From Bacilli bacterium (GTDB taxonomy: Bacteria; Bacillota_I; Bacilli_A; RF39; UBA660): 10,080 nt of DNA. The stretch's first letter is position 1, and every line of letters starts with the position of its first letter. The translations under genes were made by a program, and so were the position numbers. The notes below the pieces were generated by a model. That model did no database searches and had not been told where the DNA came from. It saw only the letters and a list, made by a program, of their open reading frames with translations. The DNA lies in assembly GCA_016302505.1 (NCBI GenBank), contig JAEDNL010000044.1, positions 1 through 10,080 of the forward strand, written 5' to 3'. Below are positions 1 to 5,348 of this stretch, one piece after another.

Positions 1-79
1 TGATAGTTTCGTAATTTATTTCTTTACCTTGTTGATTTACTCTTAACAGTAATGCCTTTATGTATTTATCATAATTCAT
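1..79 (-). CDS. Partial CDS, N-terminus of an unrecognised small protein
   Basis: An ATG at 79 opens a frame that stays open to the window edge (26 codons, starting MNYDKYIKALLLRVNQQG). A strong GGAGG at 88-92 sits 8 bases upstream of the ATG, which fixes the start. The product begins as a charged, probably helical sequence, too short to assign. It follows a 159-base intergenic gap holding GC-rich repeats and a possible promoter, so it may start its own transcription unit. The 3' end is off the window and no function is proposed. Confidence 0.6.
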   Translation of the reverse strand, partial: MNYDKYIKALLLRVNQQGKEINYETI

Positions 80-121
80 ATTAACTACCTCCATTATTGC
101 TTTACTAATTACTTTACACTA

Positions 122-211
122 CACTCCCCTACTCTCACTTAAACCATTGAAAAATAAGCGTTTTCAAATGTTTTTATCACTCCCCTACTCTTTTTCGGTG
201 GGGTAGGGGAG
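122..211. repeat. GC-rich CTCCCCTAC repeat cluster, two direct copies and one inverted
   Basis: In very AT-rich DNA, the 14-mer CACTCCCCTACTCT occurs exactly at 122-135 and 178-191 on the plus strand. Its core CTCCCCTAC recurs inverted as GTAGGGGAG at 203-211. The arms at 180-188 and 203-211 form a perfect 9-bp hairpin with a 14-base loop, lying 28 bases after the stop of the 135-aa gene. No U-run follows on the minus strand, so it is not a standard intrinsic terminator. The two direct copies flank a weak promoter (138-167), so operator sites are the alternative. Confidence 0.6.
138..167 (-). promoter_or_regulatory. Weak candidate promoter between two GTAGGGGAG repeats
   Basis: Reading the minus strand, TTGAAA (162-167) and TTTAAG (138-143) are separated by 18 bases, and TGG just before the -10 gives an extended -10. 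The -10 is a poor match and the spacing is one base long, so confidence is low. It would feed the gene starting at 79. The 13-mer GAGTAGGGGAGTG occurs upstream of the -35 (178-190) and downstream of the -10 (122-134), an operator-like layout. Confidence 0.3.
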
Positions 212-238
212 GATTTACATTTTACATCTGTCAAGTGT

Positions 239-646
239 CTATATACCTAACATTTTAAATACTTCTTTATTTACTTCTTTAGCAAATTGTAATGCTTCTG
301 CTTTTTCAGTAAATGACTTACTAATCTTTAATTGATTCTTAACTACCCACACTTGACTTACTTCTACATCTGCTTCAATTAATGTTGCATTGTCTTTTTC
401 TTTGTGAGTAATATCACTCTTAACTTTAGTCTTTTTAACTGTTATTTTGTGATAGTTTAATTTGTCTATTTCTTGATTAAACTCCAATTGTTTTAGATTA
501 GGTTCTTCCAATTCTAAATAATCTACCCCACATAATAATTGGGCCGTCCCAACTACATAATAAAATCCTTTTTCATCTTCGTATGTTGATAAATCTTTGT
601 TTACCATATTTACATTTTTCATAAATGTTTCTAAATCTTTTTTCAT
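239..646 (-). CDS. Hypothetical phage protein, 135 aa
   Basis: I do not recognise this protein. It is a soluble, charged, mixed alpha/beta sequence with no signal peptide, membrane segment or cysteine cluster. The C-terminal third (about residues 96-135) reads as a strand containing VWVVKNQ, then KISKSFTEKAEALQFAKEVNKE, a pattern common in small phage accessory proteins but not diagnostic. The ATG at 646 follows an AGGATT ribosome site that overlaps the end of the Gp15-like gene, so the two are in one operon. If the neighbours are tail chaperones, a tape-measure or tail gene would normally come next, and this protein does not resemble one. Confidence 0.75.
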   Translation of the reverse strand: MKKDLETFMKNVNMVNKDLSTYEDEKGFYYVVGTAQLLCGVDYLELEEPNLKQLEFNQEIDKLNYHKITVKKTKVKSDITHKEKDNATLIEADVEVSQVWVVKNQLKISKSFTEKAEALQFAKEVNKEVFKMLGI

Positions 647-648
647 AA

Positions 649-1035
649 TTATAATCCTTTCTTTTCTTTAATAAACTCTGCTAACCTCTTATCTATTTCT
701 TCAATTGGTAAATACACTTGAGGTATTTCGTTTATTCTTTTTAACTCACGCCAATAATCTCTTTCATCTTTGTTTTTTATTTTGGCTATGTTAATCGTTC
801 TTGATTTAATTTTTTTGAATAGTGGCTCTGTTTCAGGTATGCTTCCTATTTTTTTCTTTAGTTCAAAAAATCCTAACTTTAAAAAATCTTCATAACTTAT
901 ATTTTCATACCTGCTGCAATAAAATGCGTATATGTCATCTAAGTCGTCCTGATAAGCCCAACAAATAATCGTTTTTCTTCTTTTAGATAATATTCGTTGA
1001 TAACTATTTTGTTTCAACTCTGGGAGGTATATCAT
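649..1035 (-). CDS. Gp15-like phage tail assembly chaperone (probable)
   Basis: The product resembles the bacteriophage Gp15 family. In the 128-aa form, a central stretch with aromatic WAYQDDLDDIYAFYCSRY is followed by an acidic/helical 'YEDFLKLGFFELKKKIGSIP' segment. After that comes a basic region ending in RDYWRELKRINEIP, matching the family's pattern of short helices closed by an 'LKRIYAL'-like motif. Gp15 proteins are tail assembly chaperones or the C-terminal part of a frameshifted chaperone, acting on the tape-measure protein in the cytoplasm. The ATG at 1035 is chosen because AAGGG lies at 1047-1051; a GTG at 1047 would add four residues. The gene overlaps the preceding chaperone-like gene by 32 bases in the +1 frame. 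The assignment is from pattern recognition only and should be treated as probable. Confidence 0.6.
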   Translation of the reverse strand: MIYLPELKQNSYQRILSKRRKTIICWAYQDDLDDIYAFYCSRYENISYEDFLKLGFFELKKKIGSIPETEPLFKKIKSRTINIAKIKNKDERDYWRELKRINEIPQVYLPIEEIDKRLAEFIKEKKGL

Positions 1036-1462
1036 CTTTAGACACACCCTTTATTAATATCTCTCTTAACTTGCTACTAAACAAGTAAGATTCCTCACTT
1101 GACAAGTTCATATCTACTACTAATTCTTCAACTGTTCTACCTAATAATTCTTTAAATATTTCCGTTGCTACTTTGTATTGCTCCTGCAATAAAAAGTTAG
1201 CTTCAAACTCACGATAGTTAGTTTCATCAACAGTTATCGTTCCGTCACCATTTTTTCTTTCTAGGATTAAATCCTTTTTGCTCTTACCTATACTTGTAAG
1301 ATACTCATACATTTTGAATCTTGCGTTGCTATCTACGCTTTGTAATTTTACTGCCAATTCTACTGTTCTCTTAAATGGTATTACAACTGATTGATTATCT
1401 TTGTTGATATAATGCAACTCGAAGTTATCAGTATCAATTGGCTTTATTTCATATTTACTCAT
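1004..1462 (-). CDS. Probable phage tail assembly chaperone, Gp14/gpG-like, 152 aa
   Basis: The N-terminal half (about 1-55) looks like a small beta-rich domain (MSKYEIKPIDTDNFELHYI then VVIPFKRTVELAVKLQ). The C-terminal half (about 80-145) is helical, with 'ANFLLQEQYKVATEIFKELLGRTVEELV'. Size, fold pattern and position just before a Gp15-like gene fit the first of the two tail assembly chaperones that hold the tape-measure protein during tail assembly. A strong GAGAGGAG ribosome site precedes the ATG at 1462. The 3' end overlaps the next gene in the +1 frame and contains CCT CCC A, so a low level of frameshifted fusion product is possible. The assignment leans on the neighbour and is moderate. 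Confidence 0.55.
   Translation of the reverse strand: MSKYEIKPIDTDNFELHYINKDNQSVVIPFKRTVELAVKLQSVDSNARFKMYEYLTSIGKSKKDLILERKNGDGTITVDETNYREFEANFLLQEQYKVATEIFKELLGRTVEELVVDMNLSSEESYLFSSKLREILIKGVSKDDIPPRVETK
1019..1027 (-). other. Candidate +1 ribosomal frameshift site (CCC-A)
   Basis: In the overlap of the two chaperone-like genes, the upstream frame reads CCT CCC AGA (1027-1019). The downstream gene is in the +1 frame and reads CTC CCA GAG. A peptidyl-tRNA-Pro on CCC (1022-1024) could slip one base to CCA (1021-1023), also proline, and continue into the second gene. The upstream stop TAG is at 1004-1006. Frameshifting between paired tail chaperones is widespread, and +1 slips at overlapping proline codons are known in phages (Listeria phage PSA). 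The second gene also has its own start, so the shift is not required. Confidence 0.3.
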
Positions 1463-1500
1463 TTTTTTACGCTCCTCTCTAGTAAATATTTAACTAAAAT

Positions 1501-1537
1501 AAAAATTGGGTCAACAATAGTCTAAAACTCACCCAAT
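1501..1537 (-). terminator. Terminator- or attenuator-like hairpin in the leader of the tail genes
   Basis: On the minus strand, ATTGGGT (1531-1537) pairs perfectly with ACCCAAT (1505-1511) across a 19-base loop. A U-rich tail TTTTATTTT runs from 1504 to about 1496. It could end transcripts from the zinc-ribbon gene. It also begins only a few bases downstream of the expected start from the 1548-1577 promoter, so it could attenuate that promoter. The loop is long and the stem short, so the call is tentative. Confidence 0.4.
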
Positions 1538-1539
1538 CA

Positions 1540-1577
1540 ACTTTTAATCTATAAAATAAAGGAGGATTAAAAGTCAA
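1540..1577 (-). promoter_or_regulatory. Candidate promoter with overlapping 10-bp inverted repeat
   Basis: The minus strand has TTGACT (1572-1577) and TATAGA (1548-1553) with an 18-base spacer, placing a start near 1541 upstream of the chaperone-like genes. A perfect 10-bp inverted repeat, ACTTTTAATC (1565-1574) and GATTAAAAGT (1540-1549), overlaps both promoter elements with a 15-base gap. This is the geometry of an operator that would occlude the promoter. The -10 is only a 4/6 match. Confidence 0.45.
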
Positions 1578-1622
1578 GGAAACAAAACATTGATTCAGGG
1601 GGCGACTATTTTTAAATATATA

Positions 1623-1811
1623 CTATTTCTTAATTCCAATTTGTTTATCACATCTAACGCAGTAGATGTTGCCCTCATTATTCGTAAAGAATAATGTTTT
1701 TTGATGACATTTAGGGCATTTTTGCTTTGGCTTTTTGCCATACATAGTCTTTATATCTTGTATTTTATCTTTTTCTTTTAATCTTTCAAATTTTCTTGCT
1801 AAACTTCCCAT
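1623..1811 (-). CDS. Small zinc-ribbon protein, 62 aa
   Basis: A basic N-terminus (residues 1-30, 'LARKFERLKEKDKIQDIKTMYG') precedes a four-cysteine zinc ribbon: C32-P-K-C35 and C51-V-R-C54 with about 15 residues between the pairs. Such ribbons bind nucleic acid or proteins, and nothing here shows a specific role. The ATG at 1811 overlaps the TAA of the upstream HNH gene (TAATG), and the upstream GGAGG lies inside that gene's last codons, so translation is coupled. It is the last gene before the regulatory gap at 1463-1622. Confidence 0.75.
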   Translation of the reverse strand: MGSLARKFERLKEKDKIQDIKTMYGKKPKQKCPKCHQKTLFFTNNEGNIYCVRCDKQIGIKK

Positions 1812-2314
1812 TATCTAACCTCCATAAACTTATTGCATTTAGGATTATTTTTTCCTACTATTTTATTTAATTTTTTGCAATAATAATTTGGTATAGTGCT
1901 TTTATTATTTTTGTTTTTAACTAAATATCTGCAATTCTTACATCTTTGCTCTATTTTAGGTTTCTGTCTTTCTTCAAATGGTATTATTTCTTTTTTATAT
2001 TTTAATGAATCTAAAAATTCATCATTTAATGTTATATTTTCTTTTTCAATTAAATATCTTTTAACTTTATAATTATTGGTAATAGACAATTCTCTTTCTT
2101 TCTTTCCAATAGGATTATCAAAATATTTATGACACTTTATACATAATGCTACTATATTTTCCTTACAGCCTTTGCCACCGTGTGCTCTTGATATAAATAC
2201 GTGTGCCATTGTTAAACTATTTGTATTCCCACATAAAACACAACATTTATCTCTATTTTTTATATATTTTTTTGTTTCTTTATCAACATCACACCATTTA
2301 CTCCTAATTGACAT
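1811..2314 (-). CDS. HNH endonuclease-like protein with C-terminal cysteine cluster
   Basis: An HNH nuclease fold is visible in residues 20-65: a C25xxC28 pair, H38 in 'TMAHVF', H45 in 'SRAHGGKG', N53 in 'KENIVALC', and a C58xxC61-H62 closing pair. These supply the structural zinc and the metal-binding active site. A linker and helical region (70-120) leads to a second cysteine cluster (C125, C128, C146, C160) of unknown role, probably another zinc site. Small HNH proteins beside phage recombination genes are thought to act in DNA processing or branched-DNA resolution; that role is inferred. It starts four bases after the MBL-fold gene behind AAGGGG, in the same operon. A homing function is less likely because no NUMOD domain is present. 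Confidence 0.75.
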   Translation of the reverse strand: MSIRSKWCDVDKETKKYIKNRDKCCVLCGNTNSLTMAHVFISRAHGGKGCKENIVALCIKCHKYFDNPIGKKERELSITNNYKVKRYLIEKENITLNDEFLDSLKYKKEIIPFEERQKPKIEQRCKNCRYLVKNKNNKSTIPNYYCKKLNKIVGKNNPKCNKFMEVR

Positions 2315-2318
2315 ACTA

Positions 2319-2972
2319 TTACCCCTTATCGATATGACCGTGTAGATAGATTATTTCGCTATTATAACCCATATTATTATTTAACCAATTGTCTGCTTTT
2401 TCCTGTGATAAATGATTTTCTTTGGCTTTTAACTCATAAATAAACATACCTAATGTCTTTTTAGCATTGATTCTTTCTTCTATTTCTTCTTCGCCATAAT
2501 TAGCCTCTATCAAATAATAGTCATACTCTTTAGCACTTACATTGTCTAATGTATAAGTATCAGTAGCGTAAAATATTCTTCGCTTGTTGGGTAATATTAT
2601 TTTATAGCAACAATTAGGGACGTTGTGAAAAGTAGGTTGCATATTAACTTTTAATCCATTGCTATATAAAACGCCATTAAATTGATTTATTACATCAATA
2701 TTTTTTTTATTTACTCCACATTTAATTAAATCATTAACTAACCAATTGCCACATACAAACCTTAATGTAGGTCTATTCTCGGCTAGTAATTTAATAGTAG
2801 AGGGTAAGAAGTGGTCTATATGAATATGAGTTAATAACACTACTTGTAATGTTTTTGCCACTTCTTTTAATTTAGCATAACTAACGCCACAATCTATTAA
2901 AATCTTATCATTAATAACAACTGCATTACCAATTGACCCTGTACTTATTATGTTTATGTTTTCCTTTTTCAT
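2319..2972 (-). CDS. Metallo-beta-lactamase-fold hydrolase of the phage recombination module
   Basis: The metal-binding motifs of the MBL superfamily are in order: H49-I-H51-I-D53-H54, then H116 ('TFHNVPN'), D138 ('YATDTYT') and a distal H211 ('YLHGHID'). 'STGSIGNAVVIND' and 'ILIDCG' near the N-terminus are the first strands of the fold. At 217 aa this is a minimal MBL domain with no CASP or KH extension. MBL-fold proteins include DNA and RNA nucleases, and Firmicutes phages commonly place one next to bet/recT. A DNA exonuclease role is plausible but not shown by the residues. An extended -10 promoter lies immediately upstream, with a GAGGAA ribosome site. Confidence 0.85.
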   Translation of the reverse strand: MKKENINIISTGSIGNAVVINDKILIDCGVSYAKLKEVAKTLQVVLLTHIHIDHFLPSTIKLLAENRPTLRFVCGNWLVNDLIKCGVNKKNIDVINQFNGVLYSNGLKVNMQPTFHNVPNCCYKIILPNKRRIFYATDTYTLDNVSAKEYDYYLIEANYGEEEIEERINAKKTLGMFIYELKAKENHLSQEKADNWLNNNMGYNSEIIYLHGHIDKG

Positions 2973-2990
2973 TTCTTATTCCTCATAAGT

Positions 2991-3019
2991 ATTATAACAC
3001 AATTATTACATTTCTTCAA
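2991..3019 (-). promoter_or_regulatory. Promoter, extended -10, upstream of the MBL-fold gene
   Basis: The minus strand reads TTGAAG (3014-3019), a 17-base spacer, then TATAAT (2991-2996) preceded by TGT, giving TGnTATAAT. The -35 lies inside the last codons of bet. The predicted start is near 2984, so the leader is only about a dozen bases, enough for GAGGAA. It would allow the MBL, HNH and zinc-ribbon genes to be expressed separately from bet. Confidence 0.6.
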
Positions 3020-3695
3020 ATGTTATTGTTTCAGGTGCTTGTTCTTCTATTTGTGTGTCTATAATTACTTGTTCGGCTTTTTCTTTTCCTGTTAATTCTG
3101 TTGATTCTTTTGGTGGTACTTCGTCCATTTCTTCGGCTTCATACATACCTGATAAATCCTCTACAAACGCTTCTCTTAATGCTCTTACTTTTGCGACTTT
3201 TTCAATCATTGTAGTAGGTTGTTTAGTCCAATTTGAGTTAGGAGTTCCGTCGTTCTTTTTTTGTACGCACTCATCAAATGTCACACTTGCATAACTTGGG
3301 TGCTGCCAATCTTTACGATATACTTTAGCCCAACCTCCTACTAATACATCATCAGGAAGTTTAAATGACCCTATTCTTTCTACTACATTACCGTTAGAAT
3401 CTAATACTATTACTCCTGATTCCATACCGTCAAAATTAGGATTTAATACTGCTCTTTTATAAATTGCGTCTTTACCTACAACTATTGAAGCAGGTTGTTT
3501 ATCACTATACTTAATTAAATAAGCCTCTCTTAAAAATGGGTTTAACTTTCTTACTCTACATAATTCAGTAAATAATTTAAACTCCGGCATTGTTATTTTT
3601 GCGTCTGTTCCTACGATATATTCCTGCACGATTTTTGGCGTTAATTTAATTTCATCTTCGCCAATTTTATATTTAACTATCAATTCATTATTCAT
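3006..3695 (-). CDS. bet: Phage recombination protein Bet / RecT-family single-strand annealing protein
   Basis: This protein binds single-stranded DNA and anneals complementary strands during phage recombination. The family signature is clear: 'IKLTPKIVQEYIV' (about 16-28), 'ELCRVRKLNPFLREAYLIKY' (44-63), 'SIVVGKDAIYKRA' (70-82), 'FKLPDDVLVGGWAKVYRKD' (111-129) and 'MIEKVAKVRALREAF' (163-177). The last of these is the helix diagnostic of Firmicutes Bet proteins. The acidic C-terminal tail (190-229) is typical and may contact SSB. It overlaps the end of the DUF1351 gene by 8 bases (ATGAATAA), behind GAGGG. No YqaJ, RecE or lambda-Exo nuclease is present in the window; the adjacent MBL protein is the only nuclease-fold candidate beside it apart from the HNH proteins. 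Confidence 0.93.
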   Translation of the reverse strand: MNNELIVKYKIGEDEIKLTPKIVQEYIVGTDAKITMPEFKLFTELCRVRKLNPFLREAYLIKYSDKQPASIVVGKDAIYKRAVLNPNFDGMESGVIVLDSNGNVVERIGSFKLPDDVLVGGWAKVYRKDWQHPSYASVTFDECVQKKNDGTPNSNWTKQPTTMIEKVAKVRALREAFVEDLSGMYEAEEMDEVPPKESTELTGKEKAEQVIIDTQIEEQAPETITFEEM

Positions 3696-4509
3696 ACTTT
3701 AATCCCTCACTATCTAAATATTGTTTAAGTTTTAATAATTGCTCTTTAGTTCCAATTACTTTAAAATGTAATTCATAAACTTTTGATTCTTCAACAGGTT
3801 TAATTACTTCGTCAACTTTTTTTACTATTTCTTCTTCCTGCTTTTTAATTTCTTCCTGTTTAACTTGTTCTTGTTTAATAACTTCTAATTGTTTATATCT
3901 ATCGCTAACTTCTGTTATCGCTTTAGATACGTTTAATGTCTTTTTGTATTCTACAAATATTTCTTGTCTATGTTCCTGTGTAGCCATTAATTGCATATCA
4001 TCAACTATTTTATCAACAAATGCTTTTACTTGCTCTTTTAATGACTTCATACTTGCAGATAATGTCACATTAATATTAGAAAAATCAAAATAATCTTTAT
4101 CTTCAAATAGCCAATCTAGGTTTTGGGATTTACCATATTCTACATAATATTCCAATAACTCTACTGTCTTTTTATTTTTCTGTTCCTGTTCTACTTCTTG
4201 AATCTTCATTTTTAATTCAGTATCGGCATTAATAAACTTATCACTAACGTAAGTTTTATATACTTCCTCAAATGCTTGATAAGGTGCTAATACTTTTTCC
4301 TTTACCATTTTTCTTTGTGCTTCTAGTTCCTTAAAATCTGCGTTTAAATCTGCTCTAACTTTTTTAACTTCTTTCACAGTTTCATCACTGCATACTAACG
4401 CTAGGGCATTTTTTACTTTGTCGTCAATTTCTTTTGACAACCCCTTTAACTTTTCTTCGATTATAGGTAATTGTTTAACTATAATCAATTCTTCTTTTTT
4501 GTTTTCCAT
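3688..4509 (-). CDS. DUF1351 family phage protein
   Basis: The 273-aa sequence matches the DUF1351 pattern. It has a helical N-terminus, then a long coiled-coil-prone stretch (about 60-115, 'RADLNADFKELEAQRKMVKEKVLAPYQ'). A middle helical domain follows, then a Glu/Lys/Gln-rich second coiled coil (about 205-240). The C-terminal alpha/beta tail is 'YELHFKVIGTKEQLLKLKQYLDSEGLKYE'. DUF1351 genes are repeatedly found directly before bet/recT in Firmicutes phages, but the biochemical role is not established to my knowledge; assisting the annealase is inference. The ATG at 4509 follows AGGAGGAG (4515-4522). Expression starts from the strong 4625-4653 promoter through a long, highly structured leader. 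Confidence 0.85.
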   Translation of the reverse strand: MENKKEELIIVKQLPIIEEKLKGLSKEIDDKVKNALALVCSDETVKEVKKVRADLNADFKELEAQRKMVKEKVLAPYQAFEEVYKTYVSDKFINADTELKMKIQEVEQEQKNKKTVELLEYYVEYGKSQNLDWLFEDKDYFDFSNINVTLSASMKSLKEQVKAFVDKIVDDMQLMATQEHRQEIFVEYKKTLNVSKAITEVSDRYKQLEVIKQEQVKQEEIKKQEEEIVKKVDEVIKPVEESKVYELHFKVIGTKEQLLKLKQYLDSEGLKYE

Positions 4510-4618
4510 TTTTTCTCCTCCTATGTCTATTAAAAAAATAGACTAATTGTAAGCGTTGATTTAATATTCCTCGTGCAAGGCTCAACACCTACAATTAATC
4601 TATTTCGTACCTTGCACT
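4510..4618 (-). promoter_or_regulatory. Structured 5' leader, candidate cis-regulatory RNA
   Basis: From the expected start near 4618 to the DUF1351 ATG, the minus-strand RNA has three complementary pairs. Stem A: GTGCAAGG (4610-4617) with CCTTGCAC (4573-4580), 8/8. Stem B: 4582-4604 with 4537-4559, 23 contiguous pairs of which three are G·U (4598/4543, 4589/4552, 4587/4554). Stem C: GTCTATT (4537-4543) with AATAGAC (4525-4531), 7/7, just before AGGAGGAG. A and B are interleaved (pseudoknot order), and B and C compete for 4537-4543. I do not recognise it as a known riboswitch or leader. Alternatives are a phage small RNA or a DNA operator. Confidence 0.55.
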
Positions 4619-4624
4619 AAAATA

Positions 4625-4653
4625 ATTATACTAAAGACTTTTCAAAAAGTCAA
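4625..4653 (-). promoter_or_regulatory. Strong sigma-A-type promoter for DUF1351-bet
   Basis: TTGACT (4648-4653) and TATAAT (4625-4630) are separated by exactly 17 bases, a near-consensus vegetative promoter and the best in the window. A 16-base palindrome GACTTTTTGAAAAGTC (4636-4651; 7-bp arms, 2-base centre) overlaps the -35 and spacer, suggesting repressor control. The promoter begins four bases after the stop of the 36-aa membrane peptide gene. Confidence 0.75.
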
Positions 4654-4656
4654 TCA

Positions 4657-4767
4657 TTATTTTTCATCTTCTTTACTAATTACTAAACTATATATAATTC
4701 CTAAAATTAACATTGTCCCTGCAAATCCACATAAAATACCTAATCCAAATACAAATAATCTACTCAT
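4657..4767 (-). CDS. 36-aa single-pass membrane peptide
   Basis: The ATG at 4767 has a strong AGGAGGA ribosome site (4771-4777), and the frame closes at TAA 4657-4659. The peptide is one hydrophobic helix (about residues 4-30: 'LFVFGLGILCGFAGTMLILG...'). A short MSR start precedes it and a charged SKEDEK tail follows. The G8xG10 and G14xxG17 spacing could favour helix packing. Small membrane peptides in phages can affect host membranes or superinfection, but no specific family is recognised. It lies between the HNH gene and the DUF1351 promoter, probably read from the 5320-5348 promoter. Confidence 0.7.
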   Translation of the reverse strand: MSRLFVFGLGILCGFAGTMLILGIIYSLVISKEDEK

Positions 4768-4809
4768 AATTCCTCCTAAAATAATTCTTTAAATATTGCC
4801 ATTAATACA

Positions 4810-5298
4810 TTAACTACTATATTTCCATTGATAACCATAAGCACTTTTTGTTTTACCTTTTAAACATTTAACAATATTTGTAGATAAACCATTTACATCT
4901 TCACTAGCTTCTTTTATAGAATCATATTTTTTAACTAATAATCCATCTTTATAACTTGTTATTGGTACATTTTGAAATGGTGATACTTTTTTTTGGTGTT
5001 TAACCCAACATTCTTTTGAACATAATATATTTCTACTTCTATGTTTTATAGGTGGTTCAAATTCTTTACCACATTCTATACATATTTTTGTCTTTAATAA
5101 TTTTTCTTTATGTAATTTATTATGCTCATCTTGTGTCATTACTTTTAAATTTTCAATTCTATTATCTCTTTTATCACCATTTATATGATGAACTATCTCC
5201 CAACTTTCAAGTTTTCTTCCTAAATGTTGTTCCATTACTTTTCTGTGTTCATCTATTGGTTTTCCTTTATATGTAGTTCTTTTATATGGACTTTTCAT
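4810..5298 (-). CDS. HNH homing-type endonuclease with zinc finger and NUMOD1 domain
   Basis: The N-terminal HNH core (about 15-65) carries 'EIVHHINGDKRDNRIENL': H37-H38 for metal and general base, N46, and the 'DEHNKLHK' helix. A zinc-finger-like segment follows (C73xxC76 and C93xxxC97). The C-terminus (about 113-160) is a NUMOD1-type DNA-binding module, 'LVKKYDSIKEASEDVNG' then 'KCLKGKTKSAYGYQWKY'. This order is typical of free-standing phage homing endonucleases that cut a site and spread by repair. It has its own promoter and sits directly downstream of the C5-methyltransferase, as expected of an inserted mobile gene. The ribosome site is GGAGATGAT. Confidence 0.88.
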   Translation of the reverse strand: MKSPYKRTTYKGKPIDEHRKVMEQHLGRKLESWEIVHHINGDKRDNRIENLKVMTQDEHNKLHKEKLLKTKICIECGKEFEPPIKHRSRNILCSKECWVKHQKKVSPFQNVPITSYKDGLLVKKYDSIKEASEDVNGLSTNIVKCLKGKTKSAYGYQWKYSS

Positions 5299-5319
5299 AT
5301 TATCATCTCCTATAAATAT

Positions 5320-5348
5320 ATTATATCATTTAGTTGGAGATTTGTAAA
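5320..5348 (-). promoter_or_regulatory. Promoter, extended -10, for the HNH endonuclease
   Basis: TTTACA (5343-5348), a 17-base spacer and TATAAT (5320-5325) preceded by TGA form a strong extended -10 promoter on the minus strand. The -35 lies in the final codons of the C5-methyltransferase gene. A start near 5313 leaves a leader of about 15 bases before the HNH ATG at 5298. Confidence 0.65.

Noticed and set aside
4776..4802. 8-codon ORF (ATG at 4802, TAG at 4776) between the HNH and membrane-peptide genes
   Set aside because: It has no ribosome binding site and is very short; the overlap with the next gene's ribosome site is likely coincidental.
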